Made by a program: the position numbers and the translations under genes. DNA of 64,000 nucleotides from Scleroderma bovista (taxonomy: Eukaryota; Basidiomycota; Agaricomycetes; Boletales; Sclerodermataceae), in assembly GCA_037178675.1 (NCBI GenBank), contig JAYMGJ010000247.1:1-64000 (forward strand), given 5' to 3'. The first letter of the stretch is position 1. Each line of letters begins with the position of its first letter. Positions 38,289 through 51,644 of this stretch are shown one piece after another. Below the pieces are notes generated by a model that did no database searches, had not been told where the DNA came from, and worked only from the letters and a program-made list of their open reading frames with translations.

Positions 38289-39084
38289 TCATTGCACGAG
38301 AACTCTAGCGTATTGTACACCCTTAATGTTGGAACCCCGCATTGACGCCTTCACGTTGTATAGGAATTGTTCGCGATTCTTTCGTAGTTCCTCGGCCGCC
38401 TCTACATGTGACAAATGAGATCGATACACACGATAGCGCTCTGGGAAAAGTGAGATCTCTTACCTTTGTTCAAGGGATCATCTGCATTAGGCTCCAAGAA
38501 CAGATACTGTAGTCCAACCATTACCGACGTCAGATTTAGTACTGGCTTCCAATCTTCTCGTAAGATGTTCAGGCAAACATTTCCCTCCAGGTCAACGTTC
38601 GGGTGATATATCTGTGTGAGCGTGAATGCCAGATTTCCTAGCATTGCCGCAATGCATACCGTTTGCAAACATTTCACTTTTGGTGGGTCGTGGGGGTAGT
38701 TGCTATTGATGGTGAACGAGAAGTTGAAAGCACCACCCTGATACATCCCTGTTTCACAATAAAGAATGCATCTCATTCAAAGGTGCCTCGAGCGCACCTT
38801 CATCGGGGGTGATGGTAAGCGTGAAGTTGAGAAGGTCGGCGGGGTCTGCGAACTGCGTCTTCATTGTTGACGGTAAGTCAAGTTCCGTAAGATCTTTGAG
38901 GAGGCCCTCAGCTACGCACGCCAATCTTACTCTGCTGTCCTACATACCCTTTTGTACCCGTATTTGTGCAGCGCTCGTCTTCGGCTTCTTCTTCGCCGCT
39001 GCATCCTCATTCTTCTTCATACTCAAGATCTGAAGAGAATGGAGGCTTGAATATCTGAATATAATAGCCATTTACCTTCAACAT
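38289..39084 (-). CDS. UBC12: NEDD8-conjugating enzyme E2 (UBC12)
   Basis: Starts MLK at 39084 with an immediate intron, then [17 protein letters not shown], the short basic N-terminal extension typical of UBC12. Core: [40 protein letters not shown], the catalytic block [19 protein letters not shown] (Cys in NVCLN), [22 protein letters not shown], then an intron and [18 protein letters not shown] to TGA (complement of 38289-38291). The [15 protein letters not shown] block separates UBC12 from other E2s. It should charge NEDD8/Rub1 and pass it to cullins. Five or so introns. Head-to-head with the 2OG oxygenase (136 bp). Confidence 0.92.
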
Positions 39085-39220
39085 GATTGCAATGCAGTGG
39101 TTAGATTGGAATCGATGAAGCGAAAGAGAAAGGTATTGCGGAAGCTGCCGACTCGAGTCAGGGGGCATAGATACAGCATCGACTCATGGCAACTTCATTT
39201 GTAGTCACAGTCTACTCATC

Positions 39221-40604
39221 ATGTCTAATCTCTCTGAGACCTTACCCGTAATCGACGTCGATGTCTTCCTATCAGAAGGAGAAACCTCTCCGTGTGTTCT
39301 GGAGGAATGCAAGAAAGTAAGTCTTGCAGTCTATTCAGGCTCTTCTGACTGCCTTTCATCCAGGCTGCTCATGCCTTGATTACCTATGGTGCCCTCCTTT
39401 TGCACGATTCTCGGGTATTAGAAGATGACAATGACACCTTCCTCAATCTCATGGAAGATTATTTTGCGCAACCTCTCGTTGATCTTCAAAGAGATGAACG
39501 GCCAGAGTTATCTTACCAAGTCGGGGTCACGCTCGAGAACACCGAGAAACCAAAGTGCGCGGTGGACGAGTCATGCCTGAATATCATTGCACGTCTCGAT
39601 CCTGCGGAACGGCCATTGGACATCTCAGGCCACCATCCTGACCCCAAGTGTCGATTCTTCTGGAAGATGAGCACACCACCACCATATAAGACAGAATATC
39701 CGGCGCTAAATGCGCCGAATGTCGTCCCTCAAGCCCTCACATTAAAGGAAACATGGAAACCTACCATGGAGAAATGGGGAAGGTCTATGAAAGACGCGTA
39801 GGCCCTCGCATGATCGGTTGATACCTCTGATGAGACGGGTTCGGTCTTATTAGTGTTGAAAATGTGGCTGAGATGGTAGCTATTGGCCTTGGACTTCCAC
39901 GCGAGACCTTCAAAGATGCTGGAAAATACGGGTGTGTCTTGTTTCCATCACTCCGGGTAGGGATTTACGCACGAACCGCAGCCCTCATATTCTCGCTCCC
40001 ACAGCATCTGACCTCGAGAAGTACGGCGTGAAAGACACGATACTTGCAGGTTTTCACACAGACCTCAATTGCCTTACTATCCACGGACGATCACGATTCC
40101 CAGGCCTCAATATATGGGCTCGAAATACCGGCAAGCGCATTCCTGTCCGCTTCCCTACTACCGGCAGACTCTTGCTAGTACAAGCCGGAAAGCAAATCGA
40201 GCATCTTACAGGAGGTCTCATCAAAGCTGGTTACCACGAGGTTGTGGTCAACGACGCGACTATCGAAGTGAGGATTTTCTGTTTTTGACATTTTACTCAG
40301 ACACCAACCGTACTCTTGTTAGACAATCGTTAAGCGAAAGGTTAGTCACCCAGAGCGTCCTCTTATACGGATATCTTCCACCTTCTTCTGGCATCTGTCT
40401 TCGGATTATGACCTTGCCCCCATTCCGAGCTTGATGGAACGAGCCAAGCCACTTCTTGCAACAGAGGCTGAAATGCCCTTCGAACATTTGTATCCCTCGA
40501 TGAAGGTCGGGCAGCAGGTTCAGAAGTAAAGTCAGTTTCTACCATTATATGCGCCTACTGAACCATCCTTCAGTGAGTTGAAGCACATTGCCCTTATGGC
40601 TTAA
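39221..40604 (+). CDS. 2-oxoglutarate/Fe(II)-dependent dioxygenase-like protein
   Basis: Starts MSNLSETLPVIDVDVFLSEG at 39221. Isopenicillin-N-synthase-like fold: an N-terminal DIOX_N-type block (PVIDVDVFL, HALITYGALLLHDSR), then FHTDLNCLTIHGRSRFPGLN with the Fe-binding HxD, then TGRLLLVQAGKQIEHLTGG and KAGYHEVVV with the distal His position, and a later RISSTFFWHLSSD in place of the usual 2OG-binding RxS arrangement. End ELKHIALMA, TAA 40602-40604. Introns at about 39318-39364, 39799-39852 and others downstream. Substrate unknown; the family is broad. Confidence 0.8.
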
Positions 40605-40758
40605 CATCACTTGTTCATGGTCATCGATGTACTGCGTAGTATTGTTACCATGGTGGATGAGAGTATGGATCACAGAATGGAGAAGGGTCAGATGTAAGTT
40701 TAGTTGAAGTTGAATTCAATGATTATGGGATGTGGTCGCGACAGTCACCTAACTATGC

Positions 40759-43138
40759 TCATTTTCCACAAGGGACTGACGTCCCAAAAACACGAAGAAC
40801 ACTACGCAATTTGATGAGCATTTCCTCCCATTCGCTCTCTACGTCTGACAATGCGGTGATGGCACCACCAGAGCCCATCACCCATTCCTCGACATGCGCA
40901 CCGCTCGGCGTTGGCACTTCACAGGACACGTGCTCACAGCCGTAACGACCGTCATACTTGAAGCAGCTGCGGATAGTGACCGACCAGTCACCTCCGCCAC
41001 CCACACACCAATAACCGAATACACCTGAGTAAACATTTCGTTCGCCGTTCTCCAGTGTGCGAAGAATTTCAACACTTCGCTTCTTCGGAGCACCAGTCAT
41101 ACTCCCTGACAATGTATTGTATAAGAGCGCAGATTATAGAGCACAACTGTACTGACCGGGTGGAAGACTGCGTTTCAGTAACTCCCAACCAAGTGCGCCA
41201 TTTGCCCGCTCACTATCGGGTACATCGACCCCTTTCGCGGCCCTTCCCTCAATAACGCTGACAAGCTGCCATACAGTGCGATATTCTTCAACATCGCAGA
41301 ACTTCTTTACGTCGACGTCTTCACCAATCACATGATGCAGGTCATGGCGAATCAAATCGACAATCATGAGGTTCTCCGCGACTTCCTTTGGACTGCCTCT
41401 CAGTTCTCTCTCTGCTACGGCACGGGTGATTCCCGGGCCTTTACGGATAGTGCCCTTGATAGGACGAAGCTGAAATGTTGATCCAGGGGGGCGAGTGAAA
41501 GATAGGAATCGCTCCGGAGACGATGCTAATAATGTTGTGGGGTGCAACCGTAAATAAGCACCATATGGTGCAGGGTTAAGCTCGCGGAGAAGCTTGTATC
41601 GTTGCCATGAGAGTGAACCTGCCTGGGATGCTTTTTGGGAAAGAGGGTCATTGAGAACGACCCTCGTAGGTGCTGTGAGGCACAGCTCGTATGATTCACC
41701 TGCAAAGAGGTATTCTTTGGCACAATAAATACGACTCTTGTAAATCTCACTATCCGGTAGGATGATGGTCGTTTGCACGTCCGTTGAGGAAGGCGCAATA
41801 TTAGTAGATGGGGTTTGAGTAACAGAACGGAGCAACTTGGCTGTATCGGCGAGCCACTTACTGTCGCCTTCGATAATGGACTGAATATATACTTTTCCTG
41901 TCATAGAGTCAAGAACGATGCTACGCTCCACGAACACGAGATTCATATCGGGGTGGCGATCATCCATGACGGGTACCGTTGAGGGTAAAGAAAGAGATTC
42001 AACACCGAGTTCATATGAGAGATAACCGACCAGTCCTCCCCAGAATGGGATATCGGAACGGCCACCAGATGCTTTCCTTTGGCTCATGAAACGCGCAGTC
42101 CATGACCAGATATCATCGGATCCTAGATCTATGCGCAAACATGCGTCCCCTTGTTGGAAATGCAGAGCATATTCGCCGATAGAATAAGTAATGCGAGGCG
42201 AATTTGAATGTAAGCAGCCGATGATGGTATAGCGACCAGGTTGAGCGGCAGACTCTAGCATCACGAACGGGGAGTAATCATCGGCTATGCCCAGAAGCTC
42301 GCAGAGGGTCACTGCAGTTAGGTCAGGACGATGAATAGTAGACGTGAGCACGGTTCGCGATGCAGGACGATGATTTGAAGTGAATGATATACGGGGGTTT
42401 GGCCAAGGAGAACCGAAAATACTAGATGCTTTGCTGTCCCAATGGCGGAGGTAACGATTATGGGCAGCATTCCAGGAACGAGCGAGACTCCAGAAGTTAA
42501 GCATTACTTCAATTCCACCACCGCATGTGAGAATCGACTCGGGGTGGTATTGCACAGCCCAGAAAGGTCGTCTGTTGTGCTTCAGGGCCATGGTGACCCT
42601 TATGTCGTCATCGAAGGTCCATGCCAACTCCTCCAGATCCTCGTTACCACTGAGCTCTGCATGGAGGGAGTGATAGCGCACAGCATTCACGGCGCCAACT
42701 CCTTTGAAAACGTCTGTACCGGTATGCTGCACTACGGACACCTGACCGTGCTTTACGACAGGTAATCTTTTGACTCTGGCACCGTATTCACTTGCCAGAC
42801 TTTGGAGACCGAGGCACACACCGAAGATTGGTAACATGCGGGATTTGTCCATCGTCCAAAGGTGTTTGACAACCCCAACATCCTCTGGTATATCGGGTGA
42901 ACCTGGACCAGGGCCAATTATGATGGCTGAGAAATATTCAGTGTAGGATAGCACGTCCGGTAATGTTAGTTGATCATTCTTGATAATGTGGATGCGACAG
43001 TCCGGTGCTGCTCTACGGCATAGAGCTGCGAGACTGGAAAATGTTAACGGCGTGTCGGATGGTACTCCAGAAAACTGACTTGAATGTGAACGAGTCATAA
43101 GAATCCACCAAAAGAATCCTTTCTGGAGCTGGAGACAT
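40759..43138 (-). CDS. ABZ1: para-Aminobenzoate synthase, fused glutaminase-synthase
   Basis: Starts MSPAPERILLVDSYDSFTF at 43138; removing a 46-nt intron (43079-43034) gives the standard DSYDSFTFNLAAL N-terminus. The first half is a class I glutamine amidotransferase: PGPGSPD, catalytic Cys in FGVCLGLQS, and HPES of the triad. The second half is the chorismate-binding PabB domain: ASSPERFL, RPIKGTIRKGPG, NLMIVDLIRHDL and, after an intron near 41115-41150, SMTGAPKKRSVEILR. It makes 4-amino-4-deoxychorismate from chorismate and glutamine for folate. The KGT rather than AGT motif in PabB-type enzymes is consistent with PABA rather than anthranilate synthase. Head-to-head with TTI1. Confidence 0.92.
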
Positions 43139-43355
43139 GGCCTGATGACCCGGAAGTCTGGAATAGCAGCTAGATAGCCCAAGAGCGTGTCTAATCGTAT
43201 TCGAGATGGTCCGTGGAAACCATAAAGGCGGTCAAGGAGAAAGCATGGTCCAAAAGTTTACATAGGATCCTGCGGGTGAAATTTGCAGGAGTCGGGGTTG
43301 GAAAAATGCCTGTTCGGGTGTAGTCAATCAACCAAGAGACTAGAGCGACCTTAAC

Positions 43356-46300
43356 ATGGCCACCACCAGCGACGGTCGACAACAAGGCTTGTTTCAGAAG
43401 GTCAGTACAGACTTCTTTTACATACTTTTGTATCGTTCATGTTTTACTTCAGCTGAAACCCATCTGCGTGCCCTTACTAGGGAAATCACAGCTAACACCT
43501 TCCAATGTATCTAATGTCCTCCGTCTACTTTCTGCCCTTGAGAATACGCTCAGTCAGGAACCCGATTTTCACCTTTCTGCGTCCCTGGCTTCATATGTGT
43601 TCTATCCTATCTCAACGATCTTACGACGAAACGCACTACACGAAATCCCGGATCAGGTTCTAGAGAAACTGTTCAACGTGCTCGCAATCCTGTGCGATTC
43701 GTGGTGGTGGGAATGTGAGTTGGAAATATGGAGTCAGCTCTTCATGCTCTGCGGTTCAATACTGGGTGGTTTGGAGGGGACGGGGAAAGATAAGACCAGA
43801 AGTGATGAGACAAAGCAAGCTGCTGCACAGTGTCTGTGGGTGCTCTTGCACGAGCGAAATAATTCAAGGCTACCGCAGGGCAGCCCCGAGCATCTTTTCC
43901 AGACGCGTCTATCATCAATGCAAGGATACGCACAGTCTACAAAGTTCATACCCATTCTTGGTCAAACCATCGACTCTCTCTTAACGGTATCTAAGTCAAG
44001 TCACAAATCGCTTCAACGCATTTCCTTCCAGTTACTGGATGTGATAATAAGTGTTTATGCACCCGATCGTCTCGTTCCGTCAGTGTTACCTGGCGTTGTC
44101 AGCGCCATGACAAGGATTGCCCTCGGATCCCGAGAGAACAAAGGCTGGGCCACTGGAAACATTGTTGCAGGTGCGCTACTCGTCATACAGAAAACAGTAG
44201 TCCTATCCATTGGAGATTCTGTCTGCGTTTCCGATGGCGCTGTGCACAGTGTCGTCGACCTCGAGGATCTAGTGCATTTGAATTGTTCACCGACACCAGT
44301 GGTGAAGGAGACGGAAACCTCACCTTTCCTTGCAACCCGCACCGCTAGTTGGCTGCAAGCCTCTGCATCTCAGTTGCATATTGCCTTCAATACCCTAACA
44401 CCGTTGGTCAATCATCCAACCCCCATAGCGCTAGTCGCTCTGGCAACTATGGCGAAGGAAATCCTCGTTAATACATCATTGACTATCCCCCAGTCCCAGC
44501 CACTTTTATTGTCCTGGCTACTGTCACTTTCTAACTCGCCCTACCCCACGGTTGCCCAGACTGCCTACGGCTCTTTACTAGACATGTTCGCCGACAACCT
44601 AGTACACGTGCGTCAGTCACTACTTCAGACTCTAACGCATATCTCGAAGGAATGTATGAGTTCTTTGCCTGTATCTATCGCTGCACAGGCAGACTCAAGA
44701 ATAGAGCATATCTCTGGACAGGTGCAGGCGATCTGCCGACTCGTCATGTCGACGTCTGGAGTCGCGAAAGGCATCGGACTATCCTCCGTCTCTGCAGGTC
44801 TGGACCATCTTTTGGGGCCTAGTGGAGGCGTCGAAAAATGGGGATGGACTTTATTATCTGCTCTCCAATTCAAGTCCCCTCCGGTCACCGTCAATCGAGA
44901 GCCTGTAGCACAACTTCTTTTGGAAGGAAACCCCGATGCTGCAGAGAATGTCCTTTTTCCTGGAGTTACACTGAAGAACTCCCTTTCAAGATCGTCCACC
45001 GATTCCCTGGTGAAAATGTTCCGCGCTTTAGGTCGCGCGGGCGGGGACCACTCTCTTTATGCGGTGGAATGGTTCATAAAAATGGGACTCAGTTCAAAAT
45101 CCAACACTGCTGCATCCGCACTTTGGTGTGCTGGTCGGCTTCTGGAGGGGATTAGCGGGGTCACCCTGAATAGCGACAATGACAACTCTCCAACACAAGA
45201 CATACCCAACCATAGCAAAAGATTAGAGAAGTTCACCAAGGGTCTCGCCAGAGATCTCTCGAATCAGTGGGACGTCGGGCCCCTCGATGCAACCACGTAT
45301 CCGAGCGCTCACGATAAAGAAGAACCTACGACTTTTACGGAAGTGATAAGGGGCCTCAGACAAATTCGGGTGACGTTGGATATCGCGGAACCACGCTCAT
45401 CGACGTCCTCTACATTTGATAACGATCAATGGCTATTACACCGCACATTTTGTTTGCAACTTCTCGCCCTCAGCGCAGGCATCTTGCAAGTCCGTTTTAC
45501 CCCGCTGCTTATCCACGCACTCTATCCAATACTGCATTCGATAGTATCTCCGATACCTTATTGCTCTATGAATGCGCTGGCTACTCTCGCTTTCGTTGCA
45601 AATGCCACTTCTTACGCCTCACCGGCCAATCTCTTGCTGTCGAACTTTGATTATGCACTTGACGCCGTTTCTCGACGTCTTAACCGACGATGGCTGGATA
45701 TAGATGCCACTAAAGTTCTGGCCGTCTTGGTGCGTTTGGTGGGCAGTGACGTCGTACATAAGGCGGGGGACGTGGTAGAGGAATGCTTTGACCGATTGGA
45801 TGAGTACCACGGATACGAGGTCATTGTGGAGGGTCTGGTGGAGGTTCTCAGTCAAGTCGTTCGAGCCATTGAGGCTGACGAACCCCACGCTCCTGATGAG
45901 GTCAAAGAAAGCGAGTCATTAATGGTGCGGGACCTGAGCTCGTTGTTCGAATGGGTCACTCTTCGCAACACCCCCCAGCCAATGGACGACCAAGACTATG
46001 GCCCTGCGCCCCGCAAAGGATGGGGCGACCTAAAAGATGAAGCCAAGCACAATCGGTCCGGGACCGCTAAGGAATCCGACGATGACAATCCAGAGACTTC
46101 ATTAACATCAGCACAGTCTCTCACGGAGCAGATAATCTCGCGTTCGCGCCATTTCCTTACTCACGGTTCGCCTACCATTCGTGCTCGAATCCTTTCTCTA
46201 CTGGCTGGGGCAACACCTGTCATGCCCGAGTCGGCGCTGTTACCTTGCATACATCAGGCCTGGCCGTTTATTCTAAACCGGCTCAATGATCAGGAGGTGT

Positions 46301-46794
46301 ACGTTGTCAGTGCTGCATCGGAGTTGATTGAAGCGTTGGTTACCCATGTCGGTAGCTTTATGGGTCGTAGGATCTGGGACGATATCTGGCCACGTTTCAG
46401 CACCATGCTGAAGAAGCTGGAAGCCGCAGACGCCCATAGTGCATTGGCGCGGCGGGGTTATGGCGCTGTGGGAACTGATTCTGCGTATACCCACTCACAT
46501 AGGCTCTATCGGTCAATGATTAAAACCATGACAGCCACCGTAACCGGGGTTCACGTGCAAGATAACGTCGGTTGGGAAGTTATCCTGGCTTTTCGGCGCT
46601 TCTTACATCGTGAAGCACATTCAGAACTTCAAGCGCGGGCAAGGGAATTATATGTAGCGCTTAAAGGGGGCAATGAGGATGCGGTGTGGATGGCGCTTAT
46701 GGCGACATCAGGCCACTTAACGGGCGATCTTACGTTTTTGAGAGAAGTCAGATGGGATATCAATGATAATGTGACCCAGATATTGCGGCCATAG
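43356..46794 (+). CDS. TTI1: TTI1 homolog, TTT complex (Tel2-Tti1-Tti2)
   Basis: Starts MATTSDGRQQGLFQK at 43356, then a 52-nt intron (43400-43451) to LKPICVPLLGKSQLTP, the conserved TTI1 N-terminus. The remaining ~1,110 aa are one exon of helical HEAT-type repeats with an acidic insert around 46050-46100. C-terminal conserved region: YGAVGTDSAYTHSHRLYRS, TGVHVQDNVGWEVI and LQARARELYVAL. TTI1 supports stability and assembly of PIKK kinases (Mec1/Tel1/TOR) with Hsp90. Its stop is only 20 bp from the stop of the converging dCMP deaminase gene. Confidence 0.88.
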
Positions 46795-46814
46795 CGCCGT
46801 TGGAGAGCAAAAGT

Positions 46815-48208
46815 TCACAAGACCGCGTGTCGTCGGATCTGAACCCCAGCTTCCCGAAAGAGCTTTGCAGAAGCTTCATCTCTGAAACAGAACTGTGAGT
46901 GCTTTGTTGCGTATGGGGATAGCACTTAGACTTACACCTTGTAGCTCAAATGGTAGACTACCTCCCTCACACCACTCTGTATGATCTTAATGGTGCATTT
47001 TAAACACGGGCATCTAGGGTGGCACAATTGCTGCAGGTGGAGACACGAATCGATATACTTACGTGTTACAGTAAAGGATGGCATTTGGACCTACTCGGTC
47101 ACGGCCAGCCTCGAGGAGAGCATTCTCTTCCGCGTGCAAACAGAGACAGTCGGTGCCACTACCAATTGAGGTACCATTGCAGTGGCCGCAACCACCTAAA
47201 AATGATATCAAATGTGCGTAGTCCCCATGGAGTTTCAATATCCGTTCCATTACCTTCATTACAATTTTTCACGCCGCGTGGAGTGCCGTTGTACCTACCA
47301 AAGTTAAGTTGGAACGATGGAATGCCGCCCTGTGAGGCCGTTGACCACTTACCCTGTGGCCACGATACGATTTTCACGGACTAGTATGGCTCCGACTCTG
47401 CGTTTCATGCAGTTTGAGCGCTGTGATGCCAAATCTGCCAGCGTCTGAAGATGTGTGGACAGTACGTAAGAAGCGCCTGTGGAAAGTTCTATCTTAGTAC
47501 ATACCATAAAATAACAATCCCACCGTGGACGTAAACGTTCCGCACTGAGGATATTCAAGGAATCTAGATGGTCATGCAGGTCCGAAACCGTCTGGAACGT
47601 GTTGATGATGGTGAGCTTCACCAACGAAAACACGGCATGAAGTCCCCCAGGATGGGCACGTTCCGAGTCTCCATTAGGATCCACGTTTGTGCCGAAAACG
47701 CACTCATCATGCTGATAAACAAATTCCTCCAGTGAGAGGCTTTCACTGGGATCAGAAAGGTTTCACCGGCTAAGGTGGCGAGTGCTACCTGGAGCTGAGG
47801 CGATGGTACCGTTGCATTAATGGTGCATCTACCTTGATCGCCATGAAAAAAGGTCTCCTTGCGAAAAGGCTGATCTGTTCCAGCGAGGTAAGATCGTCAA
47901 TCACAAAATCAGAGCGCCAATGCCGTGTAACATGATCCAGGAGTTCACCAGGAGAGGCGAATGTCATTGGGAGGGCTACACCCTGTGTGGTAGCATCCTC
48001 GGATACTGGTTGGGTATGGTTCGTTGTAAGTTGCTGTGCGTCCACATCTAGATGCATATGTCTGTAAAATAGTAATATACATCGATGCTGATAGCTGACC
48101 TGCATTCGCGACGGTCGTGAGACGCACAGGGAGGAACCCTTTCGATATCAGGTAGCGCTCAACGGTCGACTTCCCCGAACAATGGGTGCCCACGATGGCG
48201 ATGAACAT
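46815..48208 (-). CDS. DCD1: Deoxycytidylate (dCMP) deaminase with N-terminal P-loop domain
   Basis: Starts MFIAIVGTHCSGKSTVERYL at 48208, a P-loop NTP-binding motif (GTHCSGKST) in an N-terminal dephospho-CoA-kinase-like domain, as in yeast Dcd1. The deaminase half has NCMKRRVGAILVRENRIVATG, YNGTPRGVKNCNEG, the zinc ligand/catalytic HAEENALLEAG and PCLKCTIKIIQSGVREV. The last exon ends LFREAGVQIRRHAVL with TGA complementary to 46815-46817. The enzyme converts dCMP to dUMP for dTMP synthesis. At least six short introns. Confidence 0.92.
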
Positions 48209-48388
48209 AGGAGTACAACGCTACTAACTGAAGCAAAGAACCGAAATGCCGATGTCACTAATCGGCCAATAACAAACAACAAAGAGTATCTAGGTTCGCC
48301 ATACAAGCGCCCCTCTCAGAGGGCCGCGCAGCTGTTCTCACTAGGGTTGCGTTTGATAACAAAAGTACCGCGATAAGCCCATCATGCG

Positions 48389-49333
48389 TCAAGCCTTAGG
48401 TCCCATTTCCGAGTCCGTGGACAATATCAACCGTTTTCTCTTGCGTGCAGCAGGGTGGGAAGCCCGCTTTGCTTCCCTCCGTGCCTGTACCCTTTTCTCC
48501 TTTGCGGCCCTCATATCTCTGGGGCACGTAGTTCGAAGCTGCTTAATATGGGTTGGGACGAGCCGTTGTTGTTGAGGCTCTGACGAGAGCCATGGAGCCA
48601 TGAGGTCTGGAATACCGTCTAGCACATCTTTGAGGGACACAAGCATGGGACTGTTTTTCTACACACAATCGGGAGAGTCAGCTGCTGGATTACAGGGTAC
48701 AGCCTGAAGGATCTCACAAGGACGCCGATTGCCGCGGCCCTCCGGAGGCCAACAGCATGGGCAACAGCCGACTCCGAACCTTTGGGTAAGGGCACCAGTT
48801 TCACCTTGCCTGGTCCCTGTTTCGCGAGTGAGTTGCAGGAGGCCACTAAATGGGGGATGTGTTCTGCTAGTATAAGGGGATCGATGTCGGCGGAACAAAT
48901 GAACACTGCAGCAAGAGCAGGGGTCTCTTGATGCGGACCGGGGTCTCCGGATAGAACTGCGAGCGTCCGCACCGACTGAATCTGACGTTCGAGTACTTTG
49001 GTTACTTGGTTGATCCCCACAAGGACGTCGAGATGTTGATCACCCGGGTCGGGTCTTGCACCTTGGTCCGTCTGACTTCTACCAGGGCGTGCGCATTTAT
49101 GGCGCGGGAGGGACTCCAGAGACGCCAACAAGCGCGCTAAGCAAATATTTTGCAAGTTTACTGGAACAGACGGCCTTTGGATGATGAGATAAACGCCGAC
49201 TCGGAAGAGGTAAAACGGACCATTTCACCTGAAAAGGGTTTTCCAATACGCTTTTGAAGATAGTTTTCCGTTCCACCGCAAGGCGGGCCTTGGCGCGGTT
49301 AGAGAAGTTGCTCTGAACGCGAGCTGCAGACAT
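48389..49333 (-). CDS. POP3: RNase P/MRP subunit POP3-like (L7Ae fold)
   Basis: Exon 1 starts MSAARVQSNFSNRAKARLAV at 49333 and ends at NPFQ; a ~100-nt intron leads to PSVPVNLQNICLARLLASLE. The core has VLVGINQVTKVLERQIQS and AVFICSADIDPLILAEHIP, which match the L7Ae-type fold (GINxVTKxxE and the CxxD/P block), then LVPLPKGSESAVAHAVGLRR. The last exon ends in a basic tail (RAAKEKRVQARREAKRA, then RKRKRL). Fungal Pop3/Rpp38-like proteins with this pattern are subunits of RNase P and MRP in tRNA and rRNA processing. The split between exons 2 and 3 is near 48660. Confidence 0.78.
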
Positions 49334-49734
49334 CTAAGGAAAACTTCATTCAGTAGATGGTCGTTGCGCTGTACAAAAGAGGCTGGCGTATACGTCATTG
49401 ATTTTAATACGAGTACTTTCCCCAAACTATTTCGTCGGGCAATACACTGGGAAGACGCCCTCCGTTTTCTCGTGCCGTTCTCCCGGACTTCCTCTGCCTT
49501 ACAACCGCACCCAGTTTTTCCGATCGTTGTATGTCCGTCGTGTTTACATACTCACGTTGGGAATTCAATTTTGCTAATCGAGCCGAGGCGGTATCTCTGG
49601 CCAGAACCTCATGCCCCCACTTTACATATCTAACTTCCGGCATGATTTGCCGAGAAATTCGAACTGATAAACCACACTGATGAATGTCTTGCCTGCCCAT
49701 TCCACCCATCTTTCTATTCCAGGTTTCTATCCAG
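49334..49734. other. Divergent intergenic region POP3 - amidase
   Basis: About 400 bp. No supported gene; a possible 5' UTR intron acceptor (TTCCAG) lies just before the amidase start. Confidence 0.4.
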
Positions 49735-51578
49735 ATGGCCCTCTTTCACTCTCCCCCCAGTCATCAGGTGCAGGAACGCAAACGGGCCGACCGTGATGCG
49801 AAGTTGAAGCCCTTTAGGCCTGCTGGCACTTTGAATGTTGAACTGCATCTCACCGAGAAGGAAAGGTCCATTCTGCGTGGTGACGCCACAGTTATAGTAG
49901 ATATGATTCGGAAAAGGGTGTACACATCATTCGATGTCCTAAAGGCTTTCGTAAAGGCTGCCATAGCGGCACAGGATGCCACTAATTGTCTATCAGAAAT
50001 ATGCTTCGAAGAAGCCTTTACAAGAGCCAAAGAACTGGACGACCACCTTGCAGAGACAGGGGAAGTCGTCGGACCCTTGCATGGGGTGCCCGTCTCGATC
50101 AAGGACCATATAAAGGTGAAAGGTTTGGACACATCGACGGGATACACTGGTGGGTGGGCCCCCCACATGGGCGACCCCATGCTCACCCTCTAAATAATCG
50201 TTCAGCATGGGCGTATGAAAAATTTGCGGACGATGATGCCTTGGTTGTCAAAATCTTGCGCAATGCCGGCGCCATCATCTACGTGAAAACCCAAAACCCC
50301 CAAACCTTACTTGTAAGTCCCCCATCAATGCGTGTTCTTTTTACAACCCACCAATACGTTTTCTAGTCTCTCGAAACGAATAACAACGTATTTGGTCGCA
50401 CGACCAACCCCTTTAATAAAAACTTGACTCCAGGCGGAAGCAGTGGCGGCGAAGGCGCACTGATTGCATGTGGCGGGAGTCCCTTAGGAATCGGAACGGA
50501 TATCGGTGGAAGCATCCGGGTTCCTGCTGGTCATTGTGGCTTGTACGGTTTGAAAGCTTCTGTGGCTCGCCTACCTCATTCAGGGTTAGTTGGATCACAT
50601 GATGGAATGGATGCCATTATTGGCTGCGTGGGCCCCATGGCTACTTCTGCGCGGGATCTTGGTCTATTTTGCAGGGTGATGTTAGCAGCCGAACCGTGGC
50701 TGGACGAACCTCCGCTTCTCGAAATGCCGTGGAAAGAGAACGTTGCCCGGGGTGATGGTCTACCGGAAAGGCTATCCATAGCCATCCTGTATGAGGATAG
50801 TGTCGTCAAGCCACACCCGCCAATCATTCAGGCATTGGATAAGTACAAGAGTGCCCTCGAAAGTGCAGGCCACGACGTTATCAGATGGGAGCCGTTGGAC
50901 CACCAGAAGGGATGGGAATTAATTGTAGGGCATATTTCAATTCATTTAGTTACGTTCCCTAATATCCGTTCCCTGCAGGCAAAGCTTTACCTGTTAGATG
51001 GAGGCGCAGAATACCACGAGACCATTCTAGCCGGAGGTGAATGGGAGGTTCCTCAGACCAAGTGGATCCTTGACCACGCACGCGGCAGACAGCCTTACAC
51101 GCCACGTGAAATCTTTCAGTTGAACGCAGAACGTGAGGCATTTCGTGCAAATGCGCTAGCACACTGGAATTCCACCAAGTGCCGCACAGCAACAGGTCGT
51201 CCCGTTGATGCCGTCCTTTGTCCCGTTGCGCCCACGTTGGCACCTCCCCACGAAACAACCTCTTGGTGGGGTTACAGTTCACACTGGAACCTGCTGGATC
51301 TCCCAGCGGTCGTCTTTCCTGTCGGGCAATATTCAGCTTCTAATGAAGTGCCATCTGGTCCTTCATCGTCTCGGAATGCGGTGGAAGAATTCATTACAAA
51401 CCAGTGGGATCCAAAGACCTACGACAATGCACCGATCAGCCTTCAGCTGGTTGGGCGTAGACATAACGAGGAACGTTTACTCGCGATTCTGGGGGCCATC
51501 GAACAAATTATTCCTCCACCAATTTTCAACTTTCCCATTAAAGCGTCTTTGTCGCGGTGTCAATGGTCATCATCATAG
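49735..51578 (+). CDS. Amidase signature family hydrolase (acetamidase-like)
   Basis: Starts MALFHSPPSHQVQERKRAD at 49735. Introns at about 50148-50205 (GTGGGT...TTCAG) and 50312-50367 restore GYT-A/G-WAYEKFADDD and QTLLSLETNNNVFGRT. The amidase signature triad is visible: catalytic Lys in GVPVSIKDHIKVKG, cis-Ser in PGGSSGGEGALIA, and nucleophile Ser in TDIGGSIRVPAGHCGLYGLK. The C-terminus has CPVAPTLAPPHETT and PISLQLVGRRHNEERLL. Fungal homologs hydrolyse small amides such as acetamide; substrate is not deducible. A possible extra intron lies near 50924-50950. Confidence 0.9.
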
Positions 51579-51644
51579 CACTGTCGATAGCTATATTACT
51601 CATTAAATTGATAGGAATTGGCACGTTTTGGTGGAATAATTGTT

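Noticed and set aside
46940..46975. tRNA-like GTAGCTCAAATGGTAGA segment.
   Set aside because: It lies in the dCMP deaminase coding region near YHLSYK and cannot form a cloverleaf with the flanks.
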